DNA of 64,000 nucleotides from Adineta ricciae (taxonomy: Eukaryota > Rotifera > Eurotatoria > Adinetida > Adinetidae). The translations under genes were made by a program, and so were the position numbers. Below are positions 35,161 through 45,540 of this stretch, one piece after another (the stretch's first letter is position 1; each line of letters begins with the position of its first letter). The stretch lies in NCBI GenBank assembly GCA_905250025.1, contig CAJNOJ010000279.1, forward strand, positions 1 to 64,000. The letters run 5' to 3'. The notes below the pieces were generated by a model. The model was not told where the DNA came from and searched no databases. It saw nothing but the letters and a program-made list of their open reading frames with translations.

Positions 35161-35400
35161 TTAGTTCTCAAATGGGCGAATTGCTCTTCCAATCAGCGCT
35201 TCCCCTGGATTGGCTGCCATAAATGCTCCACGTGCCATTCCTTTTTCCGTTGATACTGGAGACATAGTGTATTCACTGCTGTGATTTACATCAGCTCCAG
35301 TAAAGGCTATAAGGAAATTCATTTTTCGAAACTTTCCTAAAGAAAAAGACGAATCGCTTACATGTCGATCGAATATTTCTGCTGCCTCGGTTTCCCATTT
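35161..35400 (-). pseudogene. C-terminal fragment of an unrecognised gene, copy A
   Basis: Read leftward, a short segment WETEAAEIFDRH is followed by a 55 bp GT-AG intron (35307-35361) and then GMARGAFMAANPGEALIGRA to a TAA at 35161-35163. The splice signals and the conserved partner in copy B (57225-57470) suggest a real former exon pair. No start or upstream exons can be found in either copy. Family unknown. Confidence 0.4.
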
Positions 35401-35735
35401 GAATATTGAAAATCTTTAATATTTCGTGATTCTCACATTCGCATATATATATATAGAACCAGAGGTGTCCTAAGGGCAAAATCAAACCCTAGTTTTGCTG
35501 CGGAGAAAATGACACGGCAACAACATTAAGTTTATTTGCGTCTATTAAATAAGGTGTTTATTGAAAGCGGCGATGTCTGCATGGAAAGAAAAGACTAATT
35601 CTCGTCTGTACCTCAAATGGTTCGATCAATTTAAATACCAGTTACACTTTGACTGGTTCAAGTGTTGCAATAACGATCAATATTTTATTTCTCAAATCGA
35701 GGTGAATAAGTGATATGATAACAATTTTCGAAGTA

Positions 35736-36632
35736 TTAATGCTTCGTTGATGGTGACAGTTTCTTTTCAATCCAATCTAAGATATCATTGACAATATCCT
35801 GACGATTTGTTTCATTTAAAACTTCATGACGTGCCTCCGGGTATGATTTAAGCGTAACGTCTTTTAATCCTGCTGCTTGAAAACGATCGACCAGCACTTG
35901 CACCCCAACCATTTGTTGATGTATTGGATCTAATTCGCCAACTGATATAAAGATAGGTAAATCTTTACGAATCTGTTTTACAATTTCTGTATTGACCATA
36001 CGTTGACCGCCAGCGAACATACCTTTGATCGATTCTTTATCTAATCCAAAACCACACAGAGGGTCATTGATGTAAGCATCGACCATCGATACATCTCGGC
36101 TTAGCCAGTCGAAGTCAGTTCTTGCTGGTTGAAACGGTGTGTTCAATGAACTGAGTTCGAATGGTTGATCAGGATCGAATGCTGCTGCAAGTAAATCCAA
36201 CGCAACTGTTCCCGTGAGTATAGCTGCATCGATCTCATTACTATAATCGAGTAAATACTGCTGAAGAGCAAAAGAACCCATACTATGTCCGAGTAAAATC
36301 AAAGGAATATTTGGATTTTCTGAACGGACGTATTGAACCAGTAAATGTATGTCATTGATAAGCATTTGCCATCCATCGTGTCCGAAACTACCTATGGTCT
36401 TCGTCAATGTTGCTGTAGCACCATGACCGCGTTGATCTTGAGCATATACAACTATTCCTTTAGCGTTGAGGGTTCGAGCAAATTCACCATAACGTAATGC
36501 ATGTTCGCCCATACCATGAGTTAGTTGTATTGCAGCACGTGGTGGTTGATTTGTATTCCATCGATAGGTCACAATTGAAAGACCATCCTTGCTACGATAA
36601 TCAAACCTTACGTCGGGCTTTGTTGATCCCAT
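35736..36632 (-). CDS. Alpha/beta hydrolase, monoglyceride lipase-like (copy A), intronless
   Basis: From the ATG at 36632 (MGSTKPDVRF) the single exon gives 298 residues. The lipase fold shows the oxyanion-side HGMGEHALRYGEFA, the nucleophile elbow LLGHSMGSFAL, and a likely acid in VGELDPIHQQ with a His in EARHEVLNET. This is the Hydrolase_4/monoacylglycerol-lipase layout at normal length. Monoacylglycerol or lysophospholipid hydrolysis is expected. Absence of introns and close likeness to bacterial lysophospholipases make bacterial ancestry possible but unproven. The frame extends upstream of the ATG only from a TTG, so the ATG start is preferred. Copy B (57802-58698) has the same length with about 14 substitutions. 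Confidence 0.85.
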   Translation of the reverse strand: MGSTKPDVRFDYRSKDGLSIVTYRWNTNQPPRAAIQLTHGMGEHALRYGEFARTLNAKGIVVYAQDQRGHGATATLTKTIGSFGHDGWQMLINDIHLLVQYVRSENPNIPLILLGHSMGSFALQQYLLDYSNEIDAAILTGTVALDLLAAAFDPDQPFELSSLNTPFQPARTDFDWLSRDVSMVDAYINDPLCGFGLDKESIKGMFAGGQRMVNTEIVKQIRKDLPIFISVGELDPIHQQMVGVQVLVDRFQAAGLKDVTLKSYPEARHEVLNETNRQDIVNDILDWIEKKLSPSTKH

Positions 36633-36958
36633 CGGCCTTTTTTCTTCTTTCAAAAGATTGTTATCTAGGTAACTACTGTACGAATGATAATAACAATAAA
36701 AATAAAAATAAAACAAAAGCAAGGCGTTTCGTGTGTCTATTGTTTCGTTCTCGACCAATCAGGTGATAATGTATCTAAGATAAAGTGATTTTTTGCATGA
36801 GAGTGAATAGAGGTACACGTTCGTTGTATTTGACATTGGAAAGAACGAAAAAAAATATACGCTTATATGCAAGATGTTGATTATAATGTTTAAAAAATCT
36901 TATCAGAAATAAATACTACAGTAACTCATAGAAATTGTTATTTCTACTAGTCGAATAA
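36633..36958. other. Divergent promoter region between hydrolase and ART-TPR genes
   Basis: AT-rich, including an (AATAA)n-like run near 36690-36715. The equivalent region is missing from copy B at the N at 58761. Confidence 0.4.
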
Positions 36959-39340
36959 ATGAGTTCTAAACAGTTGAAAGAAATAAGAAATTTCGAACAA
37001 AACACTCTGATTTGGTTGAATGACAAACTCACTGATACACACAAAATCAATCAAATTCAGTTTCAATTACGACAAGTCATCAACTACCTCACAATTTATT
37101 CAGATGTTGATGAATGTGTTGATTATATTTCATCGAATGAACAACAACACATCTATCTCATCATCTCTCATTCATTAGCAGAAGTTATTCTTCCACTCAT
37201 CCATCAGATCTCTCAAATCAAACTTATTTACATTTTTTCTCCTAATGATCAACACCATGATCATCTAATTCCGTCGATCGACAAAATCAATGGTACTTTT
37301 ACTGATTTGACGCTTTTATGTAACGCAATACGAGATCAAACTTCGAATACTAAAAGAAGAATACAGTCGGCATGCAATGCGTCCAATTTCTTGTTATCTT
37401 CTCTACCTTCTTCATCAAAATCTCGGTTGGATCAACAGGAAGCAGAATTCATGTATTTTCGATTGTTATCCGAAGCAATCATTGCTCTAAATCATAAACA
37501 ATCAACAAAAGATGAGTTCATCTCACTTTGCAACTCTCAATACTCCGATAATCAATGTGAACTTGACAAAATCGACGAATTTCATCGTACATATTCGAAA
37601 GAACATGCTATTCGATGGTACACACGTGATTCGTTTCTCTTTCGAATACTCAATAATGCACTCCGAACACAAGATATCGATGTTTTGTACAAACTTGGAT
37701 TCTTCATCACTGATCTTCATCATCAGTTGAAAGATTTACACAGGAAACAACTCACTGCCTTGTCCTTACCTTCGGTTGTTTATCGTGGACAATTTATGAA
37801 CAAAGATGAATTTGATTATAGAATCAAAAACAATATTGGTGGATTTTTGTCGATCAACAGTTTCTTTTCAACAAGCACGAAGAGAGACGTCGCTTCGATA
37901 TTTACTGGAAACTCGTCATCAACTGATGTAAACATCGAATCGATCGTCTTCGAGATAAAGATTGAGATTGAGAAATGTCGTCAACCATTTGCTGACATTC
38001 GATCGTTAAGTTATATGGAAGAAGAAGATGAGATACTGTTTTCAGTAGCTACGGTTTTCCGTGTTGAATCAGTTGGAAGATTAGACGTGGAAGGAGTGTG
38101 GTTGGTTCGGTTGATAATGAATGGTGAAGAAGATGAAGAACTACGTATATTGTCGAAGAATATCAAAGATGAAATTGGTGAATTAGATAATTTGAATACA
38201 TTCTGTGGTTTGTTAATGAAGATGGGAGAACTTGGAAAAGCTGAAGAATATTGTTTAATGCTAATTAGAGACACACCAGATGACAGTTCATTGATGGTAA
38301 GATATTATTCGAATCTATCTATGTTCTATAATGAGCAAATGGAGTATGACGAAGCATTATATTGGGGCGAAAAAGCCCTTCAGATATGTCAAGATGATAC
38401 GTTAATGTTAGGAATAATCCTTTGTAATATTGGTCTTTCTCACGTGCAAAAGAAGAACACGATCGAGGCTATCAATTATCTTAGCAAAGCAGTTAATATT
38501 TTGGAAGGTTTACCACATAATCACTTAGGATTAGTGTCAGCTTATTTGAATTTGAGTGTAGCGTATCAAGCACAAGGGAATTATTCAAAATCAGAAGAGT
38601 TTCTTTACAGAATTATTAATTTTATTCGAAACTCACCCTCCATCAACTATTCTTTACTTGCAAGGACCTATAGTCAATTTGGAAATTTATATTACTACCA
38701 AAATAAGTATGACGTGGCATTAGAATATATGTTTAAATGTCTTAACATTCAACAAAGAATACTTCCATCGAAACATAAAAATTTAGCGAATTCATATACT
38801 CGTCTCGGATTAATATATTTCAATCAATCAAAGTATACAGAGGCATACAATTCATGTCAAAAGGCATTAGAGATTATCGGTGTATCGCCAGAAGATCCGT
38901 ACATTGCTCCGTTGATGTACATCTTGGGCGAATGTTATTTGAAGAGAGACAATGTGTCTGAGGCAATAGCGTGCTTTGATAAAGCTATAAATGCTCCAAC
39001 AAACTCACTATTTTGCGATCAAGAATCCTTCGTACGTGTTTGCACTAACTTGGGCGGCTTATATGCTGAACGACGAGAATGGGAAAAGGCGCTGAACTGT
39101 TGTCTAAAAGCGATTCCTGTTGCTCTTGTATGTAACCACTCTCAACTTGCCATATTTTATATGATATCTGCTGATCTGTACAGCCTAATTAATGATTTTA
39201 AATCAACTGCTATATATTACGAACTAGCATTGGATATCGCCTATCAAACATTGCCAGCAGATCACACGAATATTAAATTAATCAAAGAACATCAGTCTTT
39301 ATTCATGCTCTTCGCAGCGCGAGGATTAAAACTAAACTAG
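36959..39340 (+). CDS. ADP-ribosyltransferase fused to tetratricopeptide repeats (intronless)
   Basis: One exon of 793 residues. Residues ~1-130 form the family N-terminal domain (LIWLNDKL, IHQISQIKLIYIFS). A mono-ADP-ribosyltransferase module follows at ~190-385: the NAD-binding arginine in LPSVVYRGQ, the S-T-S in INSFFSTSTKRDVA, and the E-x-E pair in SYMEEEDEILFSVATVFRV, so it is an R-S-E type with all catalytic residues. From ~420 to the end there are about eight TPRs (YSNLSMFYNEQMEYDEALYW, ILCNIGLSHVQKKNTIEAIN, AYLNLSVAYQAQGNYSKSEE and others). It would ADP-ribosylate target proteins, probably arginine, with TPRs choosing partners. There is no signal peptide, so it should be cytosolic. 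Copy B starts only within the TPRs, at an N. Confidence 0.85.
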   Translation: MSSKQLKEIRNFEQNTLIWLNDKLTDTHKINQIQFQLRQVINYLTIYSDVDECVDYISSNEQQHIYLIISHSLAEVILPLIHQISQIKLIYIFSPNDQHHDHLIPSIDKINGTFTDLTLLCNAIRDQTSNTKRRIQSACNASNFLLSSLPSSSKSRLDQQEAEFMYFRLLSEAIIALNHKQSTKDEFISLCNSQYSDNQCELDKIDEFHRTYSKEHAIRWYTRDSFLFRILNNALRTQDIDVLYKLGFFITDLHHQLKDLHRKQLTALSLPSVVYRGQFMNKDEFDYRIKNNIGGFLSINSFFSTSTKRDVASIFTGNSSSTDVNIESIVFEIKIEIEKCRQPFADIRSLSYMEEEDEILFSVATVFRVESVGRLDVEGVWLVRLIMNGEEDEELRILSKNIKDEIGELDNLNTFCGLLMKMGELGKAEEYCLMLIRDTPDDSSLMVRYYSNLSMFYNEQMEYDEALYWGEKALQICQDDTLMLGIILCNIGLSHVQKKNTIEAINYLSKAVNILEGLPHNHLGLVSAYLNLSVAYQAQGNYSKSEEFLYRIINFIRNSPSINYSLLARTYSQFGNLYYYQNKYDVALEYMFKCLNIQQRILPSKHKNLANSYTRLGLIYFNQSKYTEAYNSCQKALEIIGVSPEDPYIAPLMYILGECYLKRDNVSEAIACFDKAINAPTNSLFCDQESFVRVCTNLGGLYAERREWEKALNCCLKAIPVALVCNHSQLAIFYMISADLYSLINDFKSTAIYYELALDIAYQTLPADHTNIKLIKEHQSLFMLFAARGLKLN

Positions 39341-39680
39341 AAAAACTACTGGTGACAATTGCTTGTCTTTTAAAGTAAATAAACGCTTTTGTCTTCTTTT
39401 GGTTTCCACCGTCACCCTTATGATAGTTATTGCGTAGATTGAATTTTGAAATCGAAAATCTACATAACATCTTATCTAATGTAATCACTCTACTTCAGCT
39501 TATCATGTACGTCACATAAAGAAAAAAAACGAATAATGTATGATTAAATTAAAAACATTTTTCTAATCTTTCTGTTGAATCAGAGAAGAAGATAAGCATT
39601 CATATAAAGAAACGAACAGATCAAGTTTGAGGACATATGTGAATCTAGCACATTACAATTACTGCCCGAATCTTTGTGAA
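39341..39680. other. Spacer between ART-TPR and NHL genes
   Basis: Contains an AATAAA near 39378 just after the ART-TPR stop and the 5' flank of the NHL gene. Sequence from about 39411 is missing from copy B. Confidence 0.45.
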
Positions 39681-41223
39681 ATGAAAGGTAAATATAAGAG
39701 TTCAAATCATTTCCGAAAGTGTTCGCTCTAATTTAACAAATTGCAGGCCCGCAGCCTGTTCATAATTATTCAACCACATTGTACACTAGTAGTTGTTCAA
39801 GACTTCTAGTAAATAATCGATGGAGACTCATAATATTAGCACTATCTGTTATCATTACTTTTTTTGTTCTGTCCATACTTATTCCCATTATTCTCGTGTA
39901 TGTTATCGAAACAAATCCAACAGAAGCACCCATGACAAATGATACAACAATCAGTACTGCAAAAGCATCAACTCTAACTACAATTTTACCGACAACGACA
40001 ACAACTGTATATACTACTGTGCTCTCTACTGTTTCAATAGGAACATTCACATCCGATGAAATCGTGGAAACAGCGCACCCAAATACATCGTTTCCAGAGG
40101 TAGAAACTACTACTGCACCACTAGATTCCTCAGAAACACAATCGATTGTGCTGTCAACAACTGAAAGAATGACAACATCAGTATCGGATGCGACGATGAC
40201 ATCAATAACATCGACAATTTCAATAATTACTTCTGCTAGTAAGACTCTCAATCTATGGTTCTATTTCGTTAATGACGATTTTTAGATTTCGAAGATTCCT
40301 CGACTCATATAGTAACACCATCACTGCCAAGGCCAGGTGATGGTTTATGCTCAGCAGCCACATGGGCGCGAATAGGTGTAACTGTAGCTGGTCTTGGTGA
40401 ATATGGTGGAAATCTTGATCAATTAAGGAATCCTTCTGCGGTTTTTGTCGATGAAAATCAAACGATTTACGTCTCGGATAATGCTAATAATCGCGTTATA
40501 AAATGGCATATTGGTGATAGATATGGAGAAATTGTAGCGGGTGGAAATGGCCTAGGCGCTAATCAAAATCAACTATATGGTCCACGTGGCATTGTTGTCG
40601 ATGAAAATGGAACGTTGTTTGTTGCAGATGCCGAAAATCGCCGTGTTCAACGTTGGTTTCGTGATGCTTCGACTGGTGATACGATTACCAGTGATATATA
40701 TGCTCATGGTTTGGTGCAAGATGACGATGGCTCCTTCTACATATCGGATCGAGCACGTGGTGAAGTAGTAAAACTATTGCCGAACGAAACTGTTGGACAA
40801 ACGATTTTGTCTCTACTGAACCATCCATATCTAATGTTTCTTGATCGATATCAATCGCTTTATGTGACTGATCGAGATAATCATCGAGTGCTAAAATTAG
40901 AGAACGGAGCAGCACCATTCTCCGTTGTTGCTGGTGGTGCTAACGATGGCGTTGGTCTTCATCAATTAAATGGGCCGGAAGGTGTATTTGTCGATAAATT
41001 TGAAACACTTTATATAGCTGATAGTTATAATCATCGAATTCTACGTTGGCCGAAAGGGAAAATATCAGGTGACGTCATTGCCGGTGGCAATGGCCCAGGT
41101 GCGCAGTTTGATCAAATGCATCTACCAACTGATGTTACGTTTGACGTTGAAGGCAATCTTTATGTATCCGATCATAATAATCATCGCGTTCTTAGATTTG
41201 CCATTAATAAAACTTTATGTTGA
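39681..41223 (+). CDS. Type II membrane protein with Ser/Thr-rich stalk and NHL beta-propeller (copy A), three exons
   Basis: Exons 39681-39687 (7 nt, ATGAAAG), 39747-40238 and 40286-41223 are in phase and give 478 residues. A short N-terminal tail is followed by a single transmembrane helix (LIILALSVIITFFVLSILIP), a threonine/serine-rich stalk (for example LPTTTTTVYTTV) likely to be O-glycosylated, and then NHL repeats with the YVSD-x-x-NNR pattern: TIYVSDNANNRVIKW, LFVADAENRRVQRW, LYVTDRDNHRVLKL, LYIADSYNHRILRW and LYVSDHNNHRVLRF. NHL propellers bind proteins or glycans; an outward-facing propeller on a mucin-like stalk suggests cell-surface recognition. The tiny first exon is supported by its donor and acceptor sites and by phase. 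Confidence 0.8.
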
Positions 41224-41751
41224 TTGTACTGAAAAGATAGGATTTGAGCATGTAATTCCCTTGATAAAGATCAGTCATTTAAATATTTGCCGCTCTATTC
41301 CCCATTTTCTGTTTCCTTTCGACATATAAGGATAAAATGAACTCCAGACAAAAGAATCCGTCGAATTTCAACAACACAGTTCATGTTTTCATAGAATCAG
41401 CATGCAAAACATCGGAAAAACACCAACGAACATCATATTGTTTTTTCACAACAACAGCATAATAAAATATTGTTTCATTTTATGATTAATAATCATGCAA
41501 CAATCCCGATTCTAGAATTGGAATCAAAGTTGTTGGAAGTCGAGATCGATTCATGTCTTATTACTGCTATTATTATTACGACTTGATTTTGTTCGTTTGA
41601 TTTACATCACAAACCGCATAGAATGTCGATCATCAATATACTATAAGGTATGTTTTTTAACGAATAGAAAAGTCGGAAATAAAATCAAACTGTGCAGTAC
41701 TGTCCGAATGTTTTCGTCATTGATGGTATAGTATGACTCAGTGAGATGTTA
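41224..41751. other. Intergenic region
   Basis: The first ~100 bp resemble the copy B flank (61735-61860), then the copies diverge. No gene. Confidence 0.4.
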
Positions 41752-42266
41752 GGTTGTCCGAAAAGTTCGTGCCACTGCCTTTCATATATATCCACAACAA
41801 TTTCATCCATACCATTGTGTGGAGCGCAACATTTTATCAAGATTCACTCGTATTTGGACAAAATGTATTAATTGATTTGTCGACAAAAAAATATCAGTAT
41901 ATACATCGATCGTCATATTCAAATATATTTTGTAGAAAACATGCGACATGGGCTGAAATACAATGTTTATGCTGTGTCAGATATAACTGCAGGAAAGATT
42001 GGATGTTAGTATTTACTTTTTGTACGGAGAATTTAACAATATTCAGCTGGTTTCATGTTGAATGTTACTAAATACTCATTCTTCGCTTTTCTGAAATACA
42101 CTAAGATAGGATGATGCATATACTATTTTTCTCAACAAATTAATTAACATGTTTTGTTCAAATATGAGTGAATCTCAGTAAAATTTTGCGCTCTACACGA
42201 CGGTATAGACGAAACTTCCTGTGGATATGTATGACAAGTATAGTTGCACGAACTTTTCGGGCAACC
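41752..42266. mobile_element. Short non-autonomous mariner-like element
   Basis: The left end GGTTGTCCGAAAAGTTCGTG is mirrored at the right end by CACGAACTTTTCGGGCAACC (one mismatch), ~22 bp terminal inverted repeats of Tc1/mariner type. A TA lies directly before the left end (41750-41751); the right flank has TT, so one target copy may have decayed. The ~515 bp interior has a 105-codon frame starting in the repeat but no transposase D,D-D/E region, so this is a deleted or MITE derivative. Confidence 0.75.
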
Positions 42267-42354
42267 TTCTATATACAAGGGAGACATCCCGTTGGGGTCC
42301 CTATATCACACACGTGAACAAGAATATATTAGTCTACTTTCAATAGTGCGTGTC

Positions 42355-43608
42355 TTAGGAAGTCGGTACAATCTCATAATTCGGTAGCACACTCTTCCGA
42401 GAAGCTTTCGAAGTGACAAGTTTTCCGATAAATCGAGCGATGTGAGGTCTAAACACAAAGCCAAGTACAGCGTTTCGCAAGGCAATCGCAGTGCGTGTTT
42501 TTGGTAAAGCCAGACGCACACTTCCAGGAATGATTTTCTGAGCTTCTGCCAGATAGGGACGCATCCATGTTTCATATTGTTTAAATGCCTCGTTGTAATC
42601 CTGATGGCGTGAAAGTTCGCCGGCAAGAATGTAAGCGCCAACAAGAGCCACGTTTGCTCCCATGCCGGTGAGCGGAGAAGGACAGTAGCCAGCGTCACCC
42701 ACCAGAGTCACTCGTCCTCTCGACCATCGATCCATTCTGACCTGTCCAACAGTATTAAAATAGAAATCATCTGAGTTCGGTAGTTCACGAAGAATTCGAG
42801 GGGCTTCAAAATCAACGTCAGCAAATAACTTTTGTAATAAATGTTTTTGCATGTCGACACCGAGGTATTCGTAGCCGCGTTCTTTACTTCGAAAGCAGAG
42901 ATATATTTGCGTTCTGACTTGACTATCTGGACGAAGTGCAACTGATCGTCCTCCAGGCGCAGCATAAAAACGAACCCAATTACCATCGGAGTCGCTGCGA
43001 GGAATAGAAAAATATGCCGTGTATAAGTCAGCGTAAGCAATAGACGATTCATCGCCGAAGACAAGACGTCGAGTCTTTGAGTGTATACCATCAGCACCCA
43101 CGACTAAATCGAATTCGCGAACATTACCGCTAGCAAATTTGACTTGCACTATATCGCCACGATCGTCAATAGATTGCGGCGAATCGCCGAAAACATATTC
43201 GACGTCGTTACGGATGTGTTCGTAGAGGATATTGGCTAATTCCGGACGCCGAATTTCAATCTGTTCAACAAAGTCTTTTTCGCCAAAGCTATGCGCATCG
43301 AAACTAGCTTGCGGTCGTCCCGTGCTATCGACAATGTGTATACCTTGCTCTTCAGCAATCTTCTGACGGACTTTACTTTCGATTCCCATACGCCAAGCAA
43401 CTTCTTTCCCCTCATTTTCAAGATCTACCCATTGACCAGATAGACGTATTTCCGATGCACGCTCAACCACCACAGGTTTCATACCATAACGATGTAAAAA
43501 AAAGGCTAGAGCAGGGCCAGCAATTCCTCCACCGACCACCAAAATATTATAGTTTTTCCCCGGCCTTTTAAGGTTGGATAGAGATCGACGTAACAACGTA
43601 GAAAGCAT
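42355..43608 (-). CDS. FAD-dependent monooxygenase (PHBH/TetX-like), intronless
   Basis: One exon of 417 residues from the ATG at 43608. The Rossmann motif is ILVVGGGIAGPALAFFLHRY, the DG motif VVGADGIHSKTRRL, and the FAD ribityl-binding GD motif GRVTLVGDAGYCPSPLTGMG. Length and motif order fit class A flavoprotein aromatic hydroxylases. NAD(P)H-dependent hydroxylation of an aromatic or polyketide compound is expected; substrate unknown. The gene is somewhat richer in G+C than the flanks, has no intron, and its relatives are mainly bacterial and fungal, all consistent with horizontal acquisition (inference). A basic leader of about 18 residues before the Rossmann fold could be a mitochondrial targeting sequence. 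It is absent from copy B. Confidence 0.87.
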   Translation of the reverse strand: MLSTLLRRSLSNLKRPGKNYNILVVGGGIAGPALAFFLHRYGMKPVVVERASEIRLSGQWVDLENEGKEVAWRMGIESKVRQKIAEEQGIHIVDSTGRPQASFDAHSFGEKDFVEQIEIRRPELANILYEHIRNDVEYVFGDSPQSIDDRGDIVQVKFASGNVREFDLVVGADGIHSKTRRLVFGDESSIAYADLYTAYFSIPRSDSDGNWVRFYAAPGGRSVALRPDSQVRTQIYLCFRSKERGYEYLGVDMQKHLLQKLFADVDFEAPRILRELPNSDDFYFNTVGQVRMDRWSRGRVTLVGDAGYCPSPLTGMGANVALVGAYILAGELSRHQDYNEAFKQYETWMRPYLAEAQKIIPGSVRLALPKTRTAIALRNAVLGFVFRPHIARFIGKLVTSKASRKSVLPNYEIVPTS

Positions 43609-44463
43609 TTTTCACTGTTGATAAATCCTAGAAAAAATAAGAAGAAGAATCACATAAATGATCTCTCTAGCTATCTCTTATTCGTGCTGCTCAAGAGCTA
43701 CTGAAAAAAAACTGTTAAAAAATCAGTAACATAAATAAAAACAAAAAAATCGTGTCTGAAGAATATCGAACAGTCCTATTGAGACGCGTAACAGAATGTT
43801 TTTAAGCAAAAGAATACGAGTTATCAAGTGTAAACGTTTTCAAAGTGACATAACGAACGCACTTCTTCTATTCTGTCCGCGTGAGACAGAATAAAAGGAA
43901 AAAAAAGCATCGCTAGTCACTCGCGTGTTTGCATTCTTTCACACATTTATTTTGTATAAAACAACGTCATTCCATGGCCTTATTTCTATCCGAAACTCTC
44001 TATGCTATTCTTCGTTTTGTAACACGTACACGGTACAGTATGATTTTGTTGTGTTCTGCTGTGTTTTTTCTTGTGCTCTCAAACAATCTTCATTCGTATT
44101 AATTCAAAGTTTATTGTAAGTGGTAGACTGAGATAACGAATAGGCTATTTTTTGTTTTCATATTGAATTAATACAATTTATCTCATGCTGCTCTCTATCG
44201 TCAACATCATTGCAACATATGATATTTCAATTTTGAATAAAATACAAAAAGATCAATTTCTAAATTATTCATAAGCGTAGTAGAGATAGATTTACGTTTG
44301 CTCCAATATGAAACAGATAGAACAAGTACGCATGTTTTCATCCTATCTCTAGTGATATTAAAAACGAGCAATTTGTAAATCTATACAACAACAAAACGAA
44401 GCAATATAAAAGCAAAGTCAAATGATTACATTTAATAATCAGAAACAATATTGAACCATATTA
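43609..44463. other. Intergenic region
   Basis: No gene supported. From 44249 the sequence is repeated at 63677-63980. Confidence 0.4.
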
Positions 44464-44554
44464 TTAAAAGCCCATGTCGAAATCACCAAAATTAAAATCG
44501 ATATCTCCGATACCAGCACCTATATCTCCCAAGCCCGCGCCTATGTCTCCCAAG
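44249..44554. repeat. Direct repeat of the right window end (copy 1)
   Basis: Nearly identical to 63677-63980 in the same orientation, with a handful of substitutions. It contains the 3' part of the Gly/Asp-rich repeat protein gene and its flank, and it ends at the single N. Confidence 0.85.
44464..44554 (-). CDS. C-terminal end of a Gly/Asp-rich repeat protein (cut by an N)
   Basis: Read leftward from the N at 44555, the frame gives heptad-like LGDIGAG units, then IGDIDFNFGDFDMGF and a TAA at 44464-44466. The same end, with one more repeat, is at 63890-64000. Low-complexity protein; family not recognised. The upstream part is lost at the N. Confidence 0.5.
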
Positions 44555-44555
44555 N
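44555..44555. other. Single N: assembly join
   Basis: The coding frame of the Gly/Asp-rich protein stops here and unrelated sequence (a 50 bp tandem repeat) begins on the next base. Confidence 0.7.
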
Positions 44556-44670
44556 ATAGGTTTTTTCCTGCTTGATTCTTCATCATTCTTGCTTACACAA
44601 CTTTCATAGGTTTTTTCCTGCTTGATTCTTCATCATTCTTGCTTACACAACTTTCATAGGTTTTTTCCTG
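44556..44670. repeat. 50 bp tandem repeat, 2.3 units
   Basis: Units at 44556-44605 and 44606-44655 are identical, and a 15 bp partial third unit ends at 44670. The unit starts ATAGGTTTTTTCCTG. It begins directly after the N, so it may be an assembly edge effect. Confidence 0.85.
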
Positions 44671-45540
44671 TTCTCCTTGCCCAGCTATCATAGCATTTAT
44701 TTCTTACCGAATGAATCATCACGTTGTTGTTCTGATAAGATATTGGCCGCTGTGTAATTTTTCTCTTGTCGCCACTTGATTTTTGCGCTTTTTATGGGTA
44801 AGTTTAGAACAGCCTGCTTTTTCCTGTTTGTTGGAAAAGGTTAAGAACGAGTTAAAATAAGAATGTTCATTCATATGTTACTGCATCGATCATTGCACAG
44901 CAAAGACGATGAATAATACGAATTTTAAATTAAGTTTGAGGATCCGATAGGTATAAGTTGTGCTCCAATATAAGTCTAACATACTGCTTTGTACATAATC
45001 CAAGCTAAAGTTGTTTGCAACAGCTTGTTCGGATCAATTTTAACCGATAATACTTTTACGAAGTCACACGGTTTTTTTGCTTTCCTTTTTTTCTTCTAAA
45101 TAAGAATGCAATAAAGAGAAGTCATTTTTGTTCTGTTAAAACACATACTCTGTCACCGCAATACTCAAGGAGGAAACAGAAGATTTCAACAATCATAATG
45201 ATGAAGATGCAGTTGAAATGAAACTTCAATTTTCGGATATTTCGACTGACTGCTTAACACTCATTATCAACTTTTAATGAAAGAACTCAATTGCTGCTAA
45301 AGAGTACACATTACATGAGGGTGAGAGATGAGTGAGAGACAACAAAGGAGGGTGAGTTAACTGTTGTACATTCAATTCGAAAGAGAAAGCTAGACCTAAG
45401 AATCCGATAGAGGATTATCTATTTTCCTTCCACGTGTCCACAAGTCTATTCCCTCTTCCCTATTGCTCTCATTTCTCATCCAAAGAGCCACAGTAGATGC
45501 GTTCCAAAGAAGACGAACACTTCAATGGAAAGAATCCTCA
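44671..45540. other. Noncoding sequence left of the tRNA
   Basis: No gene found. Composition becomes less AT-rich toward 45300-45500, with purine-rich GAGGGTGAG-like stretches near 45320. Confidence 0.35.

Larger units (their letters stand above)
26115..41240. repeat. Large segmental duplication, copy A
   Basis: Colinear in direct orientation with 48926-61790. Gene order is shared: receptor C-terminus, propeller-like protein, GMC oxidoreductase, dead receptor, sphingomyelinase, small fragment, hydrolase, ART-TPR and NHL protein. Nucleotide differences are a few percent in coding parts by eye. Copy A is the more complete one. Confidence 0.9.

Noticed and set aside
39766..40251. 161-codon antisense frame over the NHL stalk
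   Set aside because: Low-complexity complement of the Thr/Ser-rich stalk with no independent support.
41754..42071. 105-codon frame within the mariner-like element as a transposase
   Set aside because: No D,D-D/E catalytic pattern or helix-turn-helix; the start is the inverted repeat itself.
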